From the IMG/VR virus record IMGVR_UViG_3300032523_000296, positions 1 to 34,477 of that record: a stretch of DNA of 34,477 nt; one strand, 5' to 3'. A program made the translations under genes and the position numbers. Source of the DNA: a virus. Shown here one piece after another: positions 7,401-16,447 of this stretch; positions within the stretch are counted from its first letter, which is position 1, and each line of letters begins with the position of its first letter. The notes below the pieces were generated by a model. That model did no database searches, was not told where the DNA came from, and was given only the letters and a program-made list of their open reading frames with translations.

Positions 7401-10270
7401 TTAGTATAAGTAAGTTTTGTTCCAGTAATAAATCCATGAGACAAGATTTTTACGTTGTTTTGCTGTAAGTCAAGAGTTGCACGAGGAGTAAACACTTTAT
7501 CAATTACAGGTACAAATCCGTTTGCAGGAACTGTAAATTGGTATGCGTTTGGAACAGAGTTGATTGTGTAGGTTCCATCAGGTGACTTTGTTAAAGACAA
7601 GATACGGTGACGACCAACACCTGCAGTTGTGATATCTACTGCTGTTCCCGCAGTTGCGTTAGAAAGTGTTGAAGCCAACTTAATGTTATCTCCATCAATA
7701 AGGATGATGTAGTAAGGGTTACCAGAAACAAGACCACCAATAGCGGTCTGACCCACAGAGTCATACTGAACTAGTTCGCCAATGCTAAACCCGTGTGACG
7801 GGATAGAAATTTGATTTGCTGCAAAATCTACAGCGTTTGTAGTAAGTGTGTGGTTACCTGTTCCTAAAGTAGTTAGGTTCAGTAGGTTTAAACCGTCTTT
7901 ACTAGAAGACAACTTAACGATGTTGTTATCTACTCTTACAATAAAGGCAGTCTGTCCTGAGGAGAGTCCACCGATAGGAGTACCCGCACCTGCAGAGTAA
8001 ACGACCTTAGAACCAGTAACCAAATCGTGTCCTGGAATGTAAAGGCTGTCTTCTAGAAGGTTTACAACCACGTAAATAAAGGAGTGTGCTGTACCAGAAC
8101 CAACAGTAGATGCTCCAGCACCAAGGTCAATTGTAGGTCCGTTTAGAGACTGACTCAATTGAATGGTGTTGTTATCAATTACTGTTTTAATGTAGTAAGT
8201 TGCATTATCTTGTAGAGGAGGAATGGCAATACTTGTGCCAACGGCTGTTCCAGAGTCACCAGCACTAGTAGAAGCACTAGAGCCTGTAGTGTAAGTAAAT
8301 GTGGTGGTTGTAGGAACCGCAGTAATAATGAAGGTTCCATTTACACCAGTTTGTGAACCAGCAGTTACAACTACTGTTTGTCCAGCAGAGAAACCGTGAG
8401 TTGCAGATGTAGTAACAGTTACTGTGTTACCAGAACGTGCTACGTTGCTGATTGTTTTAGAACCAGGGCTGTTTACCTGATAACGAACAGGCTGGTTAAC
8501 TAAGAAACCATGGCTGTTAATAGTAATTCTATCTAAGGCTGTGTTTACAACCACTTTACCAAAAGCAAAGTCTGTACTTGTTCCTGGAAGAGTAAAGTCA
8601 ATTGACGAACCACCAACGCTAGTGGCTAACTGGAAAGTATAATCGTCTACCTTGTTTACATAGTAAATGGTTGAAGAGGTTAACGGAGCAGCAGGAATTC
8701 CAGTATATGTTGGAATTAATGGCTCACCTTGGTTTAACCCATGAGCAGTAAGTCTACTGATGTTGTTATTCTCAAGGTCTAATGTAATAGGAACCAATGA
8801 GTGATAACCATTACCAGCAGCGGTTAAAGTGATTGCTCCAGTATTAGCAGCAGCAGCAGCAGCGGTTGCGTGTAGGGCGTATCCAGAACCTGATTGAGAA
8901 ATAAGAGTAACAATTGCTTCACCATTGTTGTTTTGGAACGCAGCAAGGCTTGTAATAGCAGCACCATTAAATGTAGAGAGTCCTTCAAAAAGACCTGTAG
9001 AAGTAGAAATGTTTGTTGCAGATGGGATTATGTAAGAACCTCCACCGCCACCTGTGTGTTGAGATATTGAAGTAGAAACACCAGCACCGCCAGAGTAACC
9101 TCCACCAGCACCACCTTGACCATAACGGTCAGCATCAGAACCACCGCCACCACCAAAACCACCGTTTGCTTGGTAAGTAAGAATTGGGGCATTAGCGGTA
9201 AGACCTGCAAGATAAGAGTTAGTTGAAGCAGTACAGTCAGTTTGTGTTGTTCCTGTGTAGAAACCAGCACCAGCACCAGCACCAACACCGTTAGAAGGAC
9301 CACCGTTACCGTTAGTGCCTCCTAGGGTTCCGTTAGTTGCTGTACCACCGTTAGTTGTTAATTGACCGTTCTGACCGCTGTTACCAGCGTTAGCAGAGCC
9401 ACCACCAGCAACAAATAGAGGAACAACTCCATTTTTACGAACTACGAATGTTCCTCCACCGCCACCAACCCAAGCATTGTCTGAATTTGAACGTTGAAGT
9501 TCACCAATTTGACCAACGGCAAATGTAATAACTTCACCCTTGAAAAGTTGTACGCGTCCCTTAACAATTGCACCGTAACCAGTAGTTCCACCAACACGTG
9601 AAACATAGCCACGAGCACCCTTAGCGGTGATTTCGTAAATACCGTTTACTGGAACTGTCCAGTCTTGATACCCCTGGAAAGCACCTTGAAGAATGTAAGT
9701 AGCAGCATAAGAGTTAGCGGTATATGCAGTATCCATCTGTGCTTTTGTAGGACCAAAACGACCTGTTTGACCAGCAGTTGAGAATGTATGTGCTGTAAAT
9801 GTGTAAAGAGAAGCACCTGCTAATCCACTAGCACTTGACTTCATATAGTAAGTATTTCCGCTAGTTAATCCTGTAACAGGAGAACCGCTTGTGTAGTACT
9901 TAACCATCTGTAAATCTGCAAAGTTTGTGTCTACGTTAACTAAGTTGTTATAAACAGTTGGGAAATCTAAACGAATGTTTCCATTTGATGACGCTGTTAA
10001 ATCAATTGCTGTTCCACCAGAAGATGTTGACAGAGCAAATGAGAAATCATCTAATTTTTTAATGTAAAGTAAGCCGTTATTGCTTGGTCCAGTAACGCTT
10101 CCTGTAGCATTTCTAAAAATGCGTGGGTTACCCTCAACAAGAGCGGTTGGGTATGTAACAGTGTCGCCTTCACGGGCTGTGTAATAAAAGAAGTTATCTT
10201 CTAAGTTGACGTTCGTTTTTGTAAGAGTGTGTGTGCCAGTAGCACCAACTGCAGTAATATTAATAGCCAT
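4451..10270 (-). CDS. Giant tail/baseplate fibre protein with repeat modules and glycine-rich domain
   Basis: At 1939 residues this is the largest gene here. It starts at ATG after GGAAAGAG. A glycine-rich domain spans about 200-415, opening with WTVPVNGIYEITAKGARG and closing with GGGGGSYIIP; it resembles the ALK/LTK-type glycine-rich domain found in phage adhesins. From about 480 to 1120 there are tandem beta modules of the form 'HGF..G..V.Y....GGL..G..YY.......I.L.S.......G....H', and two more degenerate copies occur near 1470 and 1650. Between these, KYFRYQSGKGLQTSFGINF (about 1228) and YIDYSWYGAGKIRFGFKDG (about 1565) resemble segments of cyanophage virion structural proteins. No enzymatic motif was seen. 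It is likely a long receptor-binding fibre or baseplate-attached protein. Confidence 0.85.
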   Translation of the reverse strand: MAINITAVGATGTHTLTKTNVNLEDNFFYYTAREGDTVTYPTALVEGNPRIFRNATGSVTGPSNNGLLYIKKLDDFSFALSTSSGGTAIDLTASSNGNIRLDFPTVYNNLVNVDTNFADLQMVKYYTSGSPVTGLTSGNTYYMKSSASGLAGASLYTFTAHTFSTAGQTGRFGPTKAQMDTAYTANSYAATYILQGAFQGYQDWTVPVNGIYEITAKGARGYVSRVGGTTGYGAIVKGRVQLFKGEVITFAVGQIGELQRSNSDNAWVGGGGGTFVVRKNGVVPLFVAGGGSANAGNSGQNGQLTTNGGTATNGTLGGTNGNGGPSNGVGAGAGAGFYTGTTQTDCTASTNSYLAGLTANAPILTYQANGGFGGGGGSDADRYGQGGAGGGYSGGAGVSTSISQHTGGGGGSYIIPSATNISTSTGLFEGLSTFNGAAITSLAAFQNNNGEAIVTLISQSGSGYALHATAAAAAANTGAITLTAAGNGYHSLVPITLDLENNNISRLTAHGLNQGEPLIPTYTGIPAAPLTSSTIYYVNKVDDYTFQLATSVGGSSIDFTLPGTSTDFAFGKVVVNTALDRITINSHGFLVNQPVRYQVNSPGSKTISNVARSGNTVTVTTSATHGFSAGQTVVVTAGSQTGVNGTFIITAVPTTTTFTYTTGSSASTSAGDSGTAVGTSIAIPPLQDNATYYIKTVIDNNTIQLSQSLNGPTIDLGAGASTVGSGTAHSFIYVVVNLLEDSLYIPGHDLVTGSKVVYSAGAGTPIGGLSSGQTAFIVRVDNNIVKLSSSKDGLNLLNLTTLGTGNHTLTTNAVDFAANQISIPSHGFSIGELVQYDSVGQTAIGGLVSGNPYYIILIDGDNIKLASTLSNATAGTAVDITTAGVGRHRILSLTKSPDGTYTINSVPNAYQFTVPANGFVPVIDKVFTPRATLDLQQNNVKILSHGFITGTKLTYTNGGGTDIGGLTTATNYYAIAINRDFIKLASTVDNASSGVPIVLTSFGGGADHKLTSTQINGYVTGAGTVSTSSGSTLVTGANTAFAKILKVGDRFRLFPPNTVVSSTFASSAVTVNTVNAITITGHSFTTGDSVQYLNGGGVAPTGLTSGFFYFVRRESANAIKLYNTSSDAVNNTNVVVITTQGSGTAHTVTKTTPSAPIVRRITAIGSDTQITVDRPYTTSFSSVSYSYQTFLYVRPQGYSLHRSFDGGVEMSVGVGTSYASIIRQTRKYFRYQSGKGLQTSFGINFKPTIDLEKIFKVSNTTFQCTTRRPHGLINGLYVRISEARTSTGALSTVYNGLFQVTITDNDPINFTCIAATTVPNSPDNVAHGFPQFNVDSWSNGAIRAGMFDFQNGMFFEFDGQKLYAVRRSSTQQIGGTAAALQGSEFVFGTGTSFTTQLVAGDMIVLRGQSYKVSSITSDTRLTIKPEYKGSSGIEKEFTPGDGATGVVRNADDKFVLQSHGFVELLPIVYNSIDGTPIGGLINGKTYYVNIIDNNNFQLKATPDSAGVVAISDSGTGSPHSFTPAKSGIIMTKTVDLRVPQEEFSIDPLDGTGPTGYDLDLGTIQMAYIDYSWYGAGKIRFGFKDGTGEVKYVHEFIHNNFMLESYFRSGNLPTRYEVTTYENPTYIPFLFHWGTSVIMDGRFDDDKAYLFTQSGQTLTITGTTAKSFGNRAITIASNQINIPTHGFATGDAVTFIGLTAAGLTGDNTQNPQITAQATLYNFNRLQNNSTLFIRAVDANNVTLHPTNSDAVATSGTNVIDLTSQGNAQYTYYFYPLGSINNTTGVNYQPLLSVRLSPSVSSGLTGKLGDRDVINRMQLQMKELAVQTTQLVDVKVLINPRLNNLNFTGVPVPSLTQIIQHNSNDTISGGIQIYNFRAAGQNGVEQSTTVNISELFELSNSILGGDSVFPDGPDILTVAVARLTGNATLCSAKLTWTEAQA

Positions 10271-10292
10271 GGCTTATCTCTTTCCTACGTTA

Positions 10293-12797
10293 TTAGCGAA
10301 CATAGACACCGTGTCCATACCAAGCAGATGAACGGTCAGAAGACCAGAACTGTGAAGCACGTCCTGAACCCCAACCCCAATAGTGGTGAGAAAGTCGGTT
10401 GTATGTTCCAGCAGCATCAATAGTTCCAAAGCCACCACCGTGAGCACCACCATCAACAGTGTCTCGACCATAACCAACTTGAGCCGAGGTCCAACCACCT
10501 GAAGGTGAAGCATAAGTTGAGTGACCTGAAACTGTAGGCCATCCACCAGTAAACTGACCAGCCTGTGGCAAACCGTGACCATCTGAGTCAATCTTAAATC
10601 CTGCGTGAGTTCCTGCACCGCCACCTGTGTTTGTATCTCCGCGAGTATCAAGACCTGTCATCCAGTTATACGGGTTACCGAAGAGAACGGAGTTATTACG
10701 GTATTGGCGAGCACTTTGCATAATTGCAGTACGCATAGTTGGAATAGCAGTTGTATGTCTCCAGCCAACACGCTTTGCACGTTGTGCAGTACGGTTTGGA
10801 AGAACCATTACATCGTTAAATGCACCGTAAAGATAAACAGGGGTAAATGCGTTTGTTCCATTATCTAAAGCGTAGTTAGTAAGGTTTTGAGAACCACCAA
10901 GTGCTGCGTCAACTTCAGCCTTAGTTGTGTATCCCCAACCTGCCCAAGAACCAGTCATAAAATCGCCAGAGTTAAACGGAACACTAGATGCAGCACCAAA
11001 CTCGTCAGTTGCGTTACGGAATGCAAGCATCCATCCGCCACCTTCAAGTGTCATGTTACACCAGACTTGATATGGTGCTGGAGCAGTTGCTGGTTGAATC
11101 CAGTATGCACCATCTGTAGCACTTGGCTTTGCAGCAAGAATGGCAACAGCACTAATTGCTGCACGTGAAGCACTGCTTCCGTCTTTAGCAGAACCCTTTT
11201 GCAGAGTTAATTGAATATTGTTAGAGTCAAGAACTTTTTCAACGTAATAATAATCTTTAGCGGTGTCTGATGTAGTAATGCGTCCACCTGCTGGATATGA
11301 ATACTTAACCATATCTCCAACAGCAAGAGCATGACCCGAAACAAAAAATATGTCTCCGTCAACAGATACTCCTGTTTGTTGAATAGTGTGTGTGCCAGAA
11401 CCTTGGGAAGCAATAATAATGTCTGCTCCACCTGGTGTTGAGGCAAGTTTAACTTGTACTAAACCTTGGGCTTGAGCAACAATAACGTTGATATAAGTAA
11501 GCCAATAAGTGGTGTTATTTGTGAGTCCACCTGCAGCGGTTCCAGTCGTGCTGTATCTAACCATAGAACCTACAAATAGGTTTGTTGAAGCAGCAGAACC
11601 AGCATTGTTTGTCATCTGAATAATTGAAGAACCGTTTGAGAAAGAGTTTACGGTTGAAGTTGTTCCAGTGTTATTTGCTCCATCAAAAGTTAGGGGAGAA
11701 CCTTCAGCAATTGTAATGAGTGTTGGAGCAACGTCATCTGCGTTGTTTCCTGGGAAAGTAAGAGCAAATGGAGCAAGTTGGAATGTTCCAGTTACTGTGA
11801 CTGTGATGTCAATTGCTGTTCCACCAGGTGTGGCACTTACTTGGAAAGTAGAAGAAGACGCACCTAAACCGTCAGTAGTTTTTAGATAAATAACTCCACG
11901 AGGTGTTGTTGCAAAGTAACCACTTGCTGAACTTACGTTGTAGTAAAGTGGAGTTCCAATACCTTTTCCTACAAAGTTTTCTGTTGAGTGGCTTACTGAA
12001 ATTGTATCTGTTGTTGTATTTACAGTAACAATAGCACTTGTTGCTCCGCCAGCAATAGGTGTGTTATTTAAATTAATTACAACTTTTGTAAGGCTATTAG
12101 AACCATCAAATGACTGAGCGGTTGCTGTGTTAGAAGAGTCGAATGTTTTTGCACCAGTGTTAGATGCGTCAAACTCTTGAGAAACTGTTGAGTTTAAGTT
12201 CAAGAAGTAAAACGGAGTATTAACACCAAATCCGTGTGGTGAATCTGTTGTTACTGTAAGAGTAGATACAGAAGCAGCGTTTGTAACAATACCTTCAGAG
12301 TCAGCAATTTTAATTTGTGAACCCTGGAAGAACTGTCCAGTAATAAGAGATGTGTAAAGGTCAATAATAGAAGCAGTAGTTAACTGGTTCTGCTTTCCAA
12401 GATAAGTAAATGTTGTTGAATCTGGAACAGAGTTGATGATGTAAGCACCATCTGCAGTAAGAGATTTTGTACCTGTAACGTTAAGAGGAATACCAACAGC
12501 AAGACCATGAGGAAGGGAAGTAGTCACCTTAACTTCACGTGAACCAGCAGTAGTTGTTACATCAAGAAGGTTAGGGATTGTTGTATCACCAGAGGCAGAA
12601 AAGAATGAAGGAGTGTTGTTAATAAGTTCAACTGTTTCCCACTTTGTTGGCTGCAGACCGTATTCAAAGTCTGTATCCATCATTGTCTGCGGTTGGGATA
12701 CACGCAGTTTCGTTACTGGGTCAATTAATTCAGCAGGGAAACGGATTTCTCCACTTGTTCCACTGCTGCTTGAACTACCGCCTAAAAATCCTGGCAT
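10293..12797 (-). CDS. Tail fibre with C-terminal fibrinogen-like (lectin) domain
   Basis: An 834-residue fibre. The N-terminal 550 residues are Ser/Thr/Gly-rich beta modules related to those in the giant neighbour (SLPHGLAVGIPLNVTGTKSL, and GHALAVGDMVKYSYPAGG). From about 553 a fibrinogen-C-like domain begins: ATDGAYWIQP, then YQVWCNMTLEGGGWMLAFRN. It ends with RASQFWSSDRSSAWYGHGVYVR. The 'V.C.M...GGGW.L..R' core defines this superfamily, whose eukaryotic members (ficolins, intelectins) bind acetylated or exocyclic-diol sugars. In a phage fibre it probably recognises host surface glycans. Only one core cysteine (in VWCNM) is evident, so the animal disulphide pattern is not retained. The start follows AAAGGTAG. 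Confidence 0.85.
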   Translation of the reverse strand: MPGFLGGSSSSSGTSGEIRFPAELIDPVTKLRVSQPQTMMDTDFEYGLQPTKWETVELINNTPSFFSASGDTTIPNLLDVTTTAGSREVKVTTSLPHGLAVGIPLNVTGTKSLTADGAYIINSVPDSTTFTYLGKQNQLTTASIIDLYTSLITGQFFQGSQIKIADSEGIVTNAASVSTLTVTTDSPHGFGVNTPFYFLNLNSTVSQEFDASNTGAKTFDSSNTATAQSFDGSNSLTKVVINLNNTPIAGGATSAIVTVNTTTDTISVSHSTENFVGKGIGTPLYYNVSSASGYFATTPRGVIYLKTTDGLGASSSTFQVSATPGGTAIDITVTVTGTFQLAPFALTFPGNNADDVAPTLITIAEGSPLTFDGANNTGTTSTVNSFSNGSSIIQMTNNAGSAASTNLFVGSMVRYSTTGTAAGGLTNNTTYWLTYINVIVAQAQGLVQVKLASTPGGADIIIASQGSGTHTIQQTGVSVDGDIFFVSGHALAVGDMVKYSYPAGGRITTSDTAKDYYYVEKVLDSNNIQLTLQKGSAKDGSSASRAAISAVAILAAKPSATDGAYWIQPATAPAPYQVWCNMTLEGGGWMLAFRNATDEFGAASSVPFNSGDFMTGSWAGWGYTTKAEVDAALGGSQNLTNYALDNGTNAFTPVYLYGAFNDVMVLPNRTAQRAKRVGWRHTTAIPTMRTAIMQSARQYRNNSVLFGNPYNWMTGLDTRGDTNTGGGAGTHAGFKIDSDGHGLPQAGQFTGGWPTVSGHSTYASPSGGWTSAQVGYGRDTVDGGAHGGGFGTIDAAGTYNRLSHHYWGWGSGRASQFWSSDRSSAWYGHGVYVR

Positions 12798-12821
12798 TAG
12801 TTGCTACCTTTCCGTTTCATA

Positions 12822-14858
12822 CTAAGCACCCAGCCACCATGAGGTAGATATTGCTAATGTTCCAACTGTTCCCTGTGGTCCAGTAGGTCCTACGTTTCCT
12901 GAAGCAACTTCTACCCACACACCCTGAAAGAATACATAAGTTTTTGCGTTAGATGTGTTAAACCATCCGTCACCTGCATTTGCGGTTGAAGTACTTGGTG
13001 CAGTTGGTCCTGTTGCTGTAAACCTACCAACGGCTCCCGTATATCCAGTCGGACCTGTGTAACCAGTAGGACCCGTTACTGTACTTGGTGCTCCAGTAGG
13101 ACCAGTAGGTCCAGTCCAACCTGTTGGTCCTGTCTCACCTTTTTTCTCGTAAATTGCAAGAACACCAATTTGAGTTGCATCATTTGTGCTCTGATAAACG
13201 ATATTTGATGGAGCGTCTAAGGGAACTGTGTATGTAATAGTTGTGTTTGCAGATGCAGAGTACTTGCCACCAGTAGGGTCGTTGTTTGTTGTTCCTGGAA
13301 CAGTGGCTGTATTTCCCTGTGTTAAACGCAATGCAAGTGGGTCGTTAATATTTAGACCGCTTACATTAAAGTAATAAGTCTCACCACGTACAAGAGTAAG
13401 TGTCGGAGTATCTTCAGCAATTCCGCTTATTACATAAGCAGTATTTCCACCGTTGTTTGTAACAACAAAAGTAGTTCCATTACGTGGTCCTTCTGCACCA
13501 GTAGGGCCTGTCGGTCCTGTCGGACCTGTGTAACCAGTCGCACCTGTAGGGCCTACAAACTGACCTGAGTCTTGCCAAGTAGAGCCTGACCAAATGTATA
13601 AATGATTATCTGCTTGAACAACAAAAGCATCACCAGCAGTATTTCCACTTGCTGGAAGGTTTACAACTGCTGCTACTACACCTCTAACGTTGATAGAAGT
13701 ACCTTGTTGTCCTGTTGGACCCGTGTATCCCGTTGGTCCAGTAACAGTTGAAGGAGCACCTGTTGGTCCTGTGTAACCTGTTGGTCCTGTGTAACCAGTT
13801 GGTCCAGTAACGGTAGAGGGAGCACCAGTCGGACCAGTGGTTCCAGTTGGTCCTGTATAGCCTGTTGGTCCAGTTACTGAAGATGGAGCACCAGTAGGTC
13901 CAGTAGGACCTTGAAGACCTTGGGTTCCTTGTACACCTTGAATGTTTCCAACGTTTTGCCAATCAACAGTTGTTGGGTTCCAAACGCAAAGGTCACCGTT
14001 TGTTAAAAGATAAGCGTCACCAATTGCACCAGTTGGTTTTGCAATACGAAGAGTTGCAATGTCTGCATACTCGCCTTTAATTGTTGTTGCAGCACCTGGT
14101 GCTCCAGTTGGACCTGTATAACCAGTCGGACCAGTTACAGTGCTTGGTGCACCTGTTGGTCCTGTGTAACCTGTTGGTCCTGTGTAACCTGTTGGTCCTG
14201 TGTAACCAGTCGGTCCTGTAACAGTGCTTGGTGCTCCAGTTGGTCCAGTAGGACCTGTTACTGTGCTTGGTGCACCAGTAGGTCCTGTTGGACCAGTAGA
14301 ACCAGTTGGTCCTGTAACTGTGCTTTCTGCACCAGTCGGTCCTGTTGGTCCTATTCCACCAACTTGACCTGTAGGTCCTGTTGGTCCAGTTCCACCAAGA
14401 AATCCTGCAGTACCTGATGGACCTGTTGCACCTGTTGGTCCAGTTACTGACGGACCTGTCCAACCTGTAGGTCCTGTATAACCAGTTGGACCAGTAGAAC
14501 CAATACCATCAACACCAGAAGGACCTGTTGCACCTGTTGGACCTGGAACACCAGTTGGACCAGTAGGTCCAGTGGCTCCAGTTGAACCAACGCCATCAGC
14601 ACCAGAAGGTCCTGTTGGTCCTTGTGGTCCTGAAAAACCGCGAAGTCCTGTAGGTCCTGTAACACCTGTAACACCTGTTGAACCAGTTGCTCCAGTAGGT
14701 CCTGTTGCACCTGTAGCAGAAGCATTACCTGCTGGACCTGTATAACCAGTTGGTCCAGTTGGACCTGTATAACCAGTTGGTCCGCGTAGTCCTGAAACTC
14801 CAGGAAGAAGTGAGGGGTCAATTTCAGGGTACTTAGGGCTGTTTGGATTAATAGCCAT
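12822..14858 (-). CDS. Long collagen-like fibre protein with tryptophan modules and a cupredoxin-like insert
   Basis: A 678-residue protein dominated by Gly-Pro-Thr triplets, starting [15 protein letters not shown] and entering collagen-like sequence by residue 24. The triple-helical stretches are interrupted by compact modules: two with [15 protein letters not shown] and [15 protein letters not shown] followed by W(Q)x(V/S)G, and one near the C-terminus ending [14 protein letters not shown] larger beta domain (about 456-572; [16 protein letters not shown] ... [20 protein letters not shown]) matches the copper-like domain of the other collagen gene but lacks its Cys, His and Met. It is probably a trimeric shaft-and-knob fibre. 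TAATG overlap with the preceding gene indicates coupled translation. Confidence 0.85.
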   Translation of the reverse strand: MAINPNSPKYPEIDPSLLPGVSGLRGPTGYTGPTGPTGYTGPAGNASATGATGPTGATGSTGVTGVTGPTGLRGFSGPQGPTGPSGADGVGSTGATGPTGPTGVPGPTGATGPSGVDGIGSTGPTGYTGPTGWTGPSVTGPTGATGPSGTAGFLGGTGPTGPTGQVGGIGPTGPTGAESTVTGPTGSTGPTGPTGAPSTVTGPTGPTGAPSTVTGPTGYTGPTGYTGPTGYTGPTGAPSTVTGPTGYTGPTGAPGAATTIKGEYADIATLRIAKPTGAIGDAYLLTNGDLCVWNPTTVDWQNVGNIQGVQGTQGLQGPTGPTGAPSSVTGPTGYTGPTGTTGPTGAPSTVTGPTGYTGPTGYTGPTGAPSTVTGPTGYTGPTGQQGTSINVRGVVAAVVNLPASGNTAGDAFVVQADNHLYIWSGSTWQDSGQFVGPTGATGYTGPTGPTGPTGAEGPRNGTTFVVTNNGGNTAYVISGIAEDTPTLTLVRGETYYFNVSGLNINDPLALRLTQGNTATVPGTTNNDPTGGKYSASANTTITYTVPLDAPSNIVYQSTNDATQIGVLAIYEKKGETGPTGWTGPTGPTGAPSTVTGPTGYTGPTGYTGAVGRFTATGPTAPSTSTANAGDGWFNTSNAKTYVFFQGVWVEVASGNVGPTGPQGTVGTLAISTSWWLGA
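12990..14800 (-). repeat. Collagen-triplet coding repeats, interrupted
   Basis: The tract encodes GPTGPTG, GYTGPTG and [10 protein letters not shown] units with near-identical 27-45-nt blocks, for example at 13730-13870 and 14100-14330. It is broken by the non-repeat module DNA at about 13140-13480, 13560-13690 and 13930-14090. The same units occur at 3005-3475, so the two genes could exchange repeat number. Confidence 0.85.
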
Positions 14859-15916
14859 TATGTAGTCACCTCACGCACTGTAAATAGTTTGCCAGCCTTG
14901 TATGTTTCAATGTGTCCGTCCGAGTCATAAACAAACTGAACATCCCAATACATACGCTGTGCAAGTCTTTTTGTTTGGTCATACGTCAAACTTAAAGTAA
15001 TAGTATGACTGGTTGTTGAACCTACCGCAGTAGAAACTGTTACCGTAAATGGCATGTGGCTTTGTAAGACTCCTGCTTTCCAGCGAACATTTGCAACGAC
15101 ACCTTTAGTCGTGAGGTCACCGACATACGGCAAGGAGTAGGTGAAAGCCACATCTTGGTAAGCGGTGAGTTCCACAGAGTCATAAGGGTGTTCTGAGGGT
15201 TTGTCTGCGTATGTTGGTCGTGGGAGTTCAATTCGTTCTGGATATGAGTAATCGTCAACCTCCTGTGGTCGGTATACGGGTATGTAGTGGTTTGTTGTTT
15301 TAGAGATACGTCGAAGAGTAAATACTTCAATTCCATACATACCAATACCAAGTAGTACGCAGAGTTCACGGTACTGTTCTTTACGTGCATTGAGCATGTC
15401 CATTAATTGGCGATAACGCTCTGCACGAGGAATCATTACACCATCGGGGGCAGAAATATTAATATCAAATGAAGCATCAGTAGCAAGTGTGTAAAGAGCG
15501 TGTGTTGTCGCTAAAATGGCTACTGGGTAAGTCTCAACTGGTGGTAGGTTAGTAATTGTTTGGCTTCTACCTAGTGAATCAGTACGGTTATTTGAGTGCT
15601 GTAAAAAAGCAGCATCAACAAACTGGTGAATTTCTGGTGTTGTGAAATAGCGGAAGTAATCTCCAGAAACAAGAATTTGAACACCGTCTAAAGGAACAGT
15701 GTTACTAACTAAAACGCCTGTTGCTTCTTCTATAGAACATGTGGATGAGACATCTACTCCGTCAAAACTTACATACAGAGTGTCTGCATTTACAGGAGCG
15801 TAATGAAGGGTAAACCTGTTTGTAGTTCCATCAGCCACAAATTGCATGACGAAGGACTTAGATATGTCACCAAGTTCTGACCGAACTAAATCAGTTAGAT
15901 TGGCTACTGTGGTCAC
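14858..15916 (-). CDS. Probable connector/virion structural protein
   Basis: A 352-residue protein with a GTG start (complement of 15914-15916) and GGAGG 4 nt upstream. Residues 25-90 are a beta domain ([20 protein letters not shown]). Residues about 90-190 are largely helical ([19 protein letters not shown], then [19 protein letters not shown]), resembling helical head-tail connectors. A C-terminal beta sandwich follows (about 265-350, including [15 protein letters not shown]). The [13 protein letters not shown] linker is proline rich. It lies just after the capsid block and before the fibre genes. A connector or adaptor role is inferred from the helical domain and the position; no diagnostic motif is present. 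Confidence 0.5.
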   Translation of the reverse strand: MTTVANLTDLVRSELGDISKSFVMQFVADGTTNRFTLHYAPVNADTLYVSFDGVDVSSTCSIEEATGVLVSNTVPLDGVQILVSGDYFRYFTTPEIHQFVDAAFLQHSNNRTDSLGRSQTITNLPPVETYPVAILATTHALYTLATDASFDINISAPDGVMIPRAERYRQLMDMLNARKEQYRELCVLLGIGMYGIEVFTLRRISKTTNHYIPVYRPQEVDDYSYPERIELPRPTYADKPSEHPYDSVELTAYQDVAFTYSLPYVGDLTTKGVVANVRWKAGVLQSHMPFTVTVSTAVGSTTSHTITLSLTYDQTKRLAQRMYWDVQFVYDSDGHIETYKAGKLFTVREVTT

Positions 15917-15984
15917 TTATCCTCCATGCTAAAAGTCTTTGTGCTAATACTCGCAAACTAAATGAATTTAGTACGCACAAAAGG

Positions 15985-16028
15985 GGTACGTCCCTCTGGG
16001 AGGAGGGCGAAAACCAGAGGGACGAACC
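15985..16028 (-). terminator. Long stem-loop, possible intrinsic terminator
   Basis: An 11-bp perfect inverted repeat (15989-15999 with 16014-16024; CGTCCCTCTGG/CCAGAGGGACG) extends to 15 pairs with one mismatch and has a 14-nt loop. On the minus strand it is followed by CCCCTTTTG, only four T residues, so termination may be partial. It lies between the 123-residue gene and the 352-residue gene and may reduce transcription into the fibre module. Confidence 0.55.
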
Positions 16029-16042
16029 GACTTATTGACGAC

Positions 16043-16414
16043 TTAGTTTGGTCGCCAAATGTAACCTAGATTTTCCAAGTAAGAAGCAAGTTCACGAGGT
16101 ACTGAGTACTTAACTCCTGCTTTAAAAGAGTATACGTTTCCTACTCCGAACGTCATTTCTTCAATATCAGTAATTGTACGAATAATTACCTTATCGTTTG
16201 AAAGTGATACGCCTACTTCTTGGATTTCATCTAGAACAAGTGGTTGGTCTGGCTTCTTTGGGTCGAATACATCTCGCTCCAAAGACTCTGTTTCTAACTG
16301 GTTAGCGATTGAGATTTCTTCTTTACGCTTACGGAGTTCTTCCGCATTAGCCTTTTGTGCTTTTTCCTTTGCAACGCCTGTTGCGTCTAAAGGACTTGTT
16401 GGTGTGTTTGCCAC
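16043..16414 (-). CDS. Small virion-associated protein downstream of capsid gene
   Basis: A 123-residue protein with GTG start (complement of 16412-16414) after AGGAG. The first 50 residues are charged and helical (KEKAQKANAEELRKRKEEIS), probably a coiled coil. The C-terminal 60 residues are a compact beta domain ending SVPRELASYLENLGYIWRPN, an ending often seen in small actinophage structural proteins encoded beside the capsid. It could be a capsid-stabilising or head-completion protein. It lies between two terminator-like hairpins, so its dose may be set separately from the capsid. Confidence 0.5.
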   Translation of the reverse strand: MANTPTSPLDATGVAKEKAQKANAEELRKRKEEISIANQLETESLERDVFDPKKPDQPLVLDEIQEVGVSLSNDKVIIRTITDIEEMTFGVGNVYSFKAGVKYSVPRELASYLENLGYIWRPN

Positions 16415-16447
16415 GATGTTTATTCTCCTTGTGTTTAGGTTAACTTT

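Noticed and set aside
10274-10651. Alternative minus-strand frame inside the fibrinogen-like gene
   Set aside because: Leu/Val-rich out-of-frame reading with no ribosome site; the in-frame fibrinogen-like domain covers the same DNA.
14077-14463. Alternative minus-strand frame rich in Asn, Trp and Tyr within the long collagen gene
   Set aside because: Out-of-frame reading of the triplet repeat; the collagen frame is clearly the coding one.
12990-14800. Possible CRISPR array or tandem non-coding repeats
   Set aside because: Repeat periodicity is 9 nt within an open reading frame encoding GPT triplets; there are no unique spacers.
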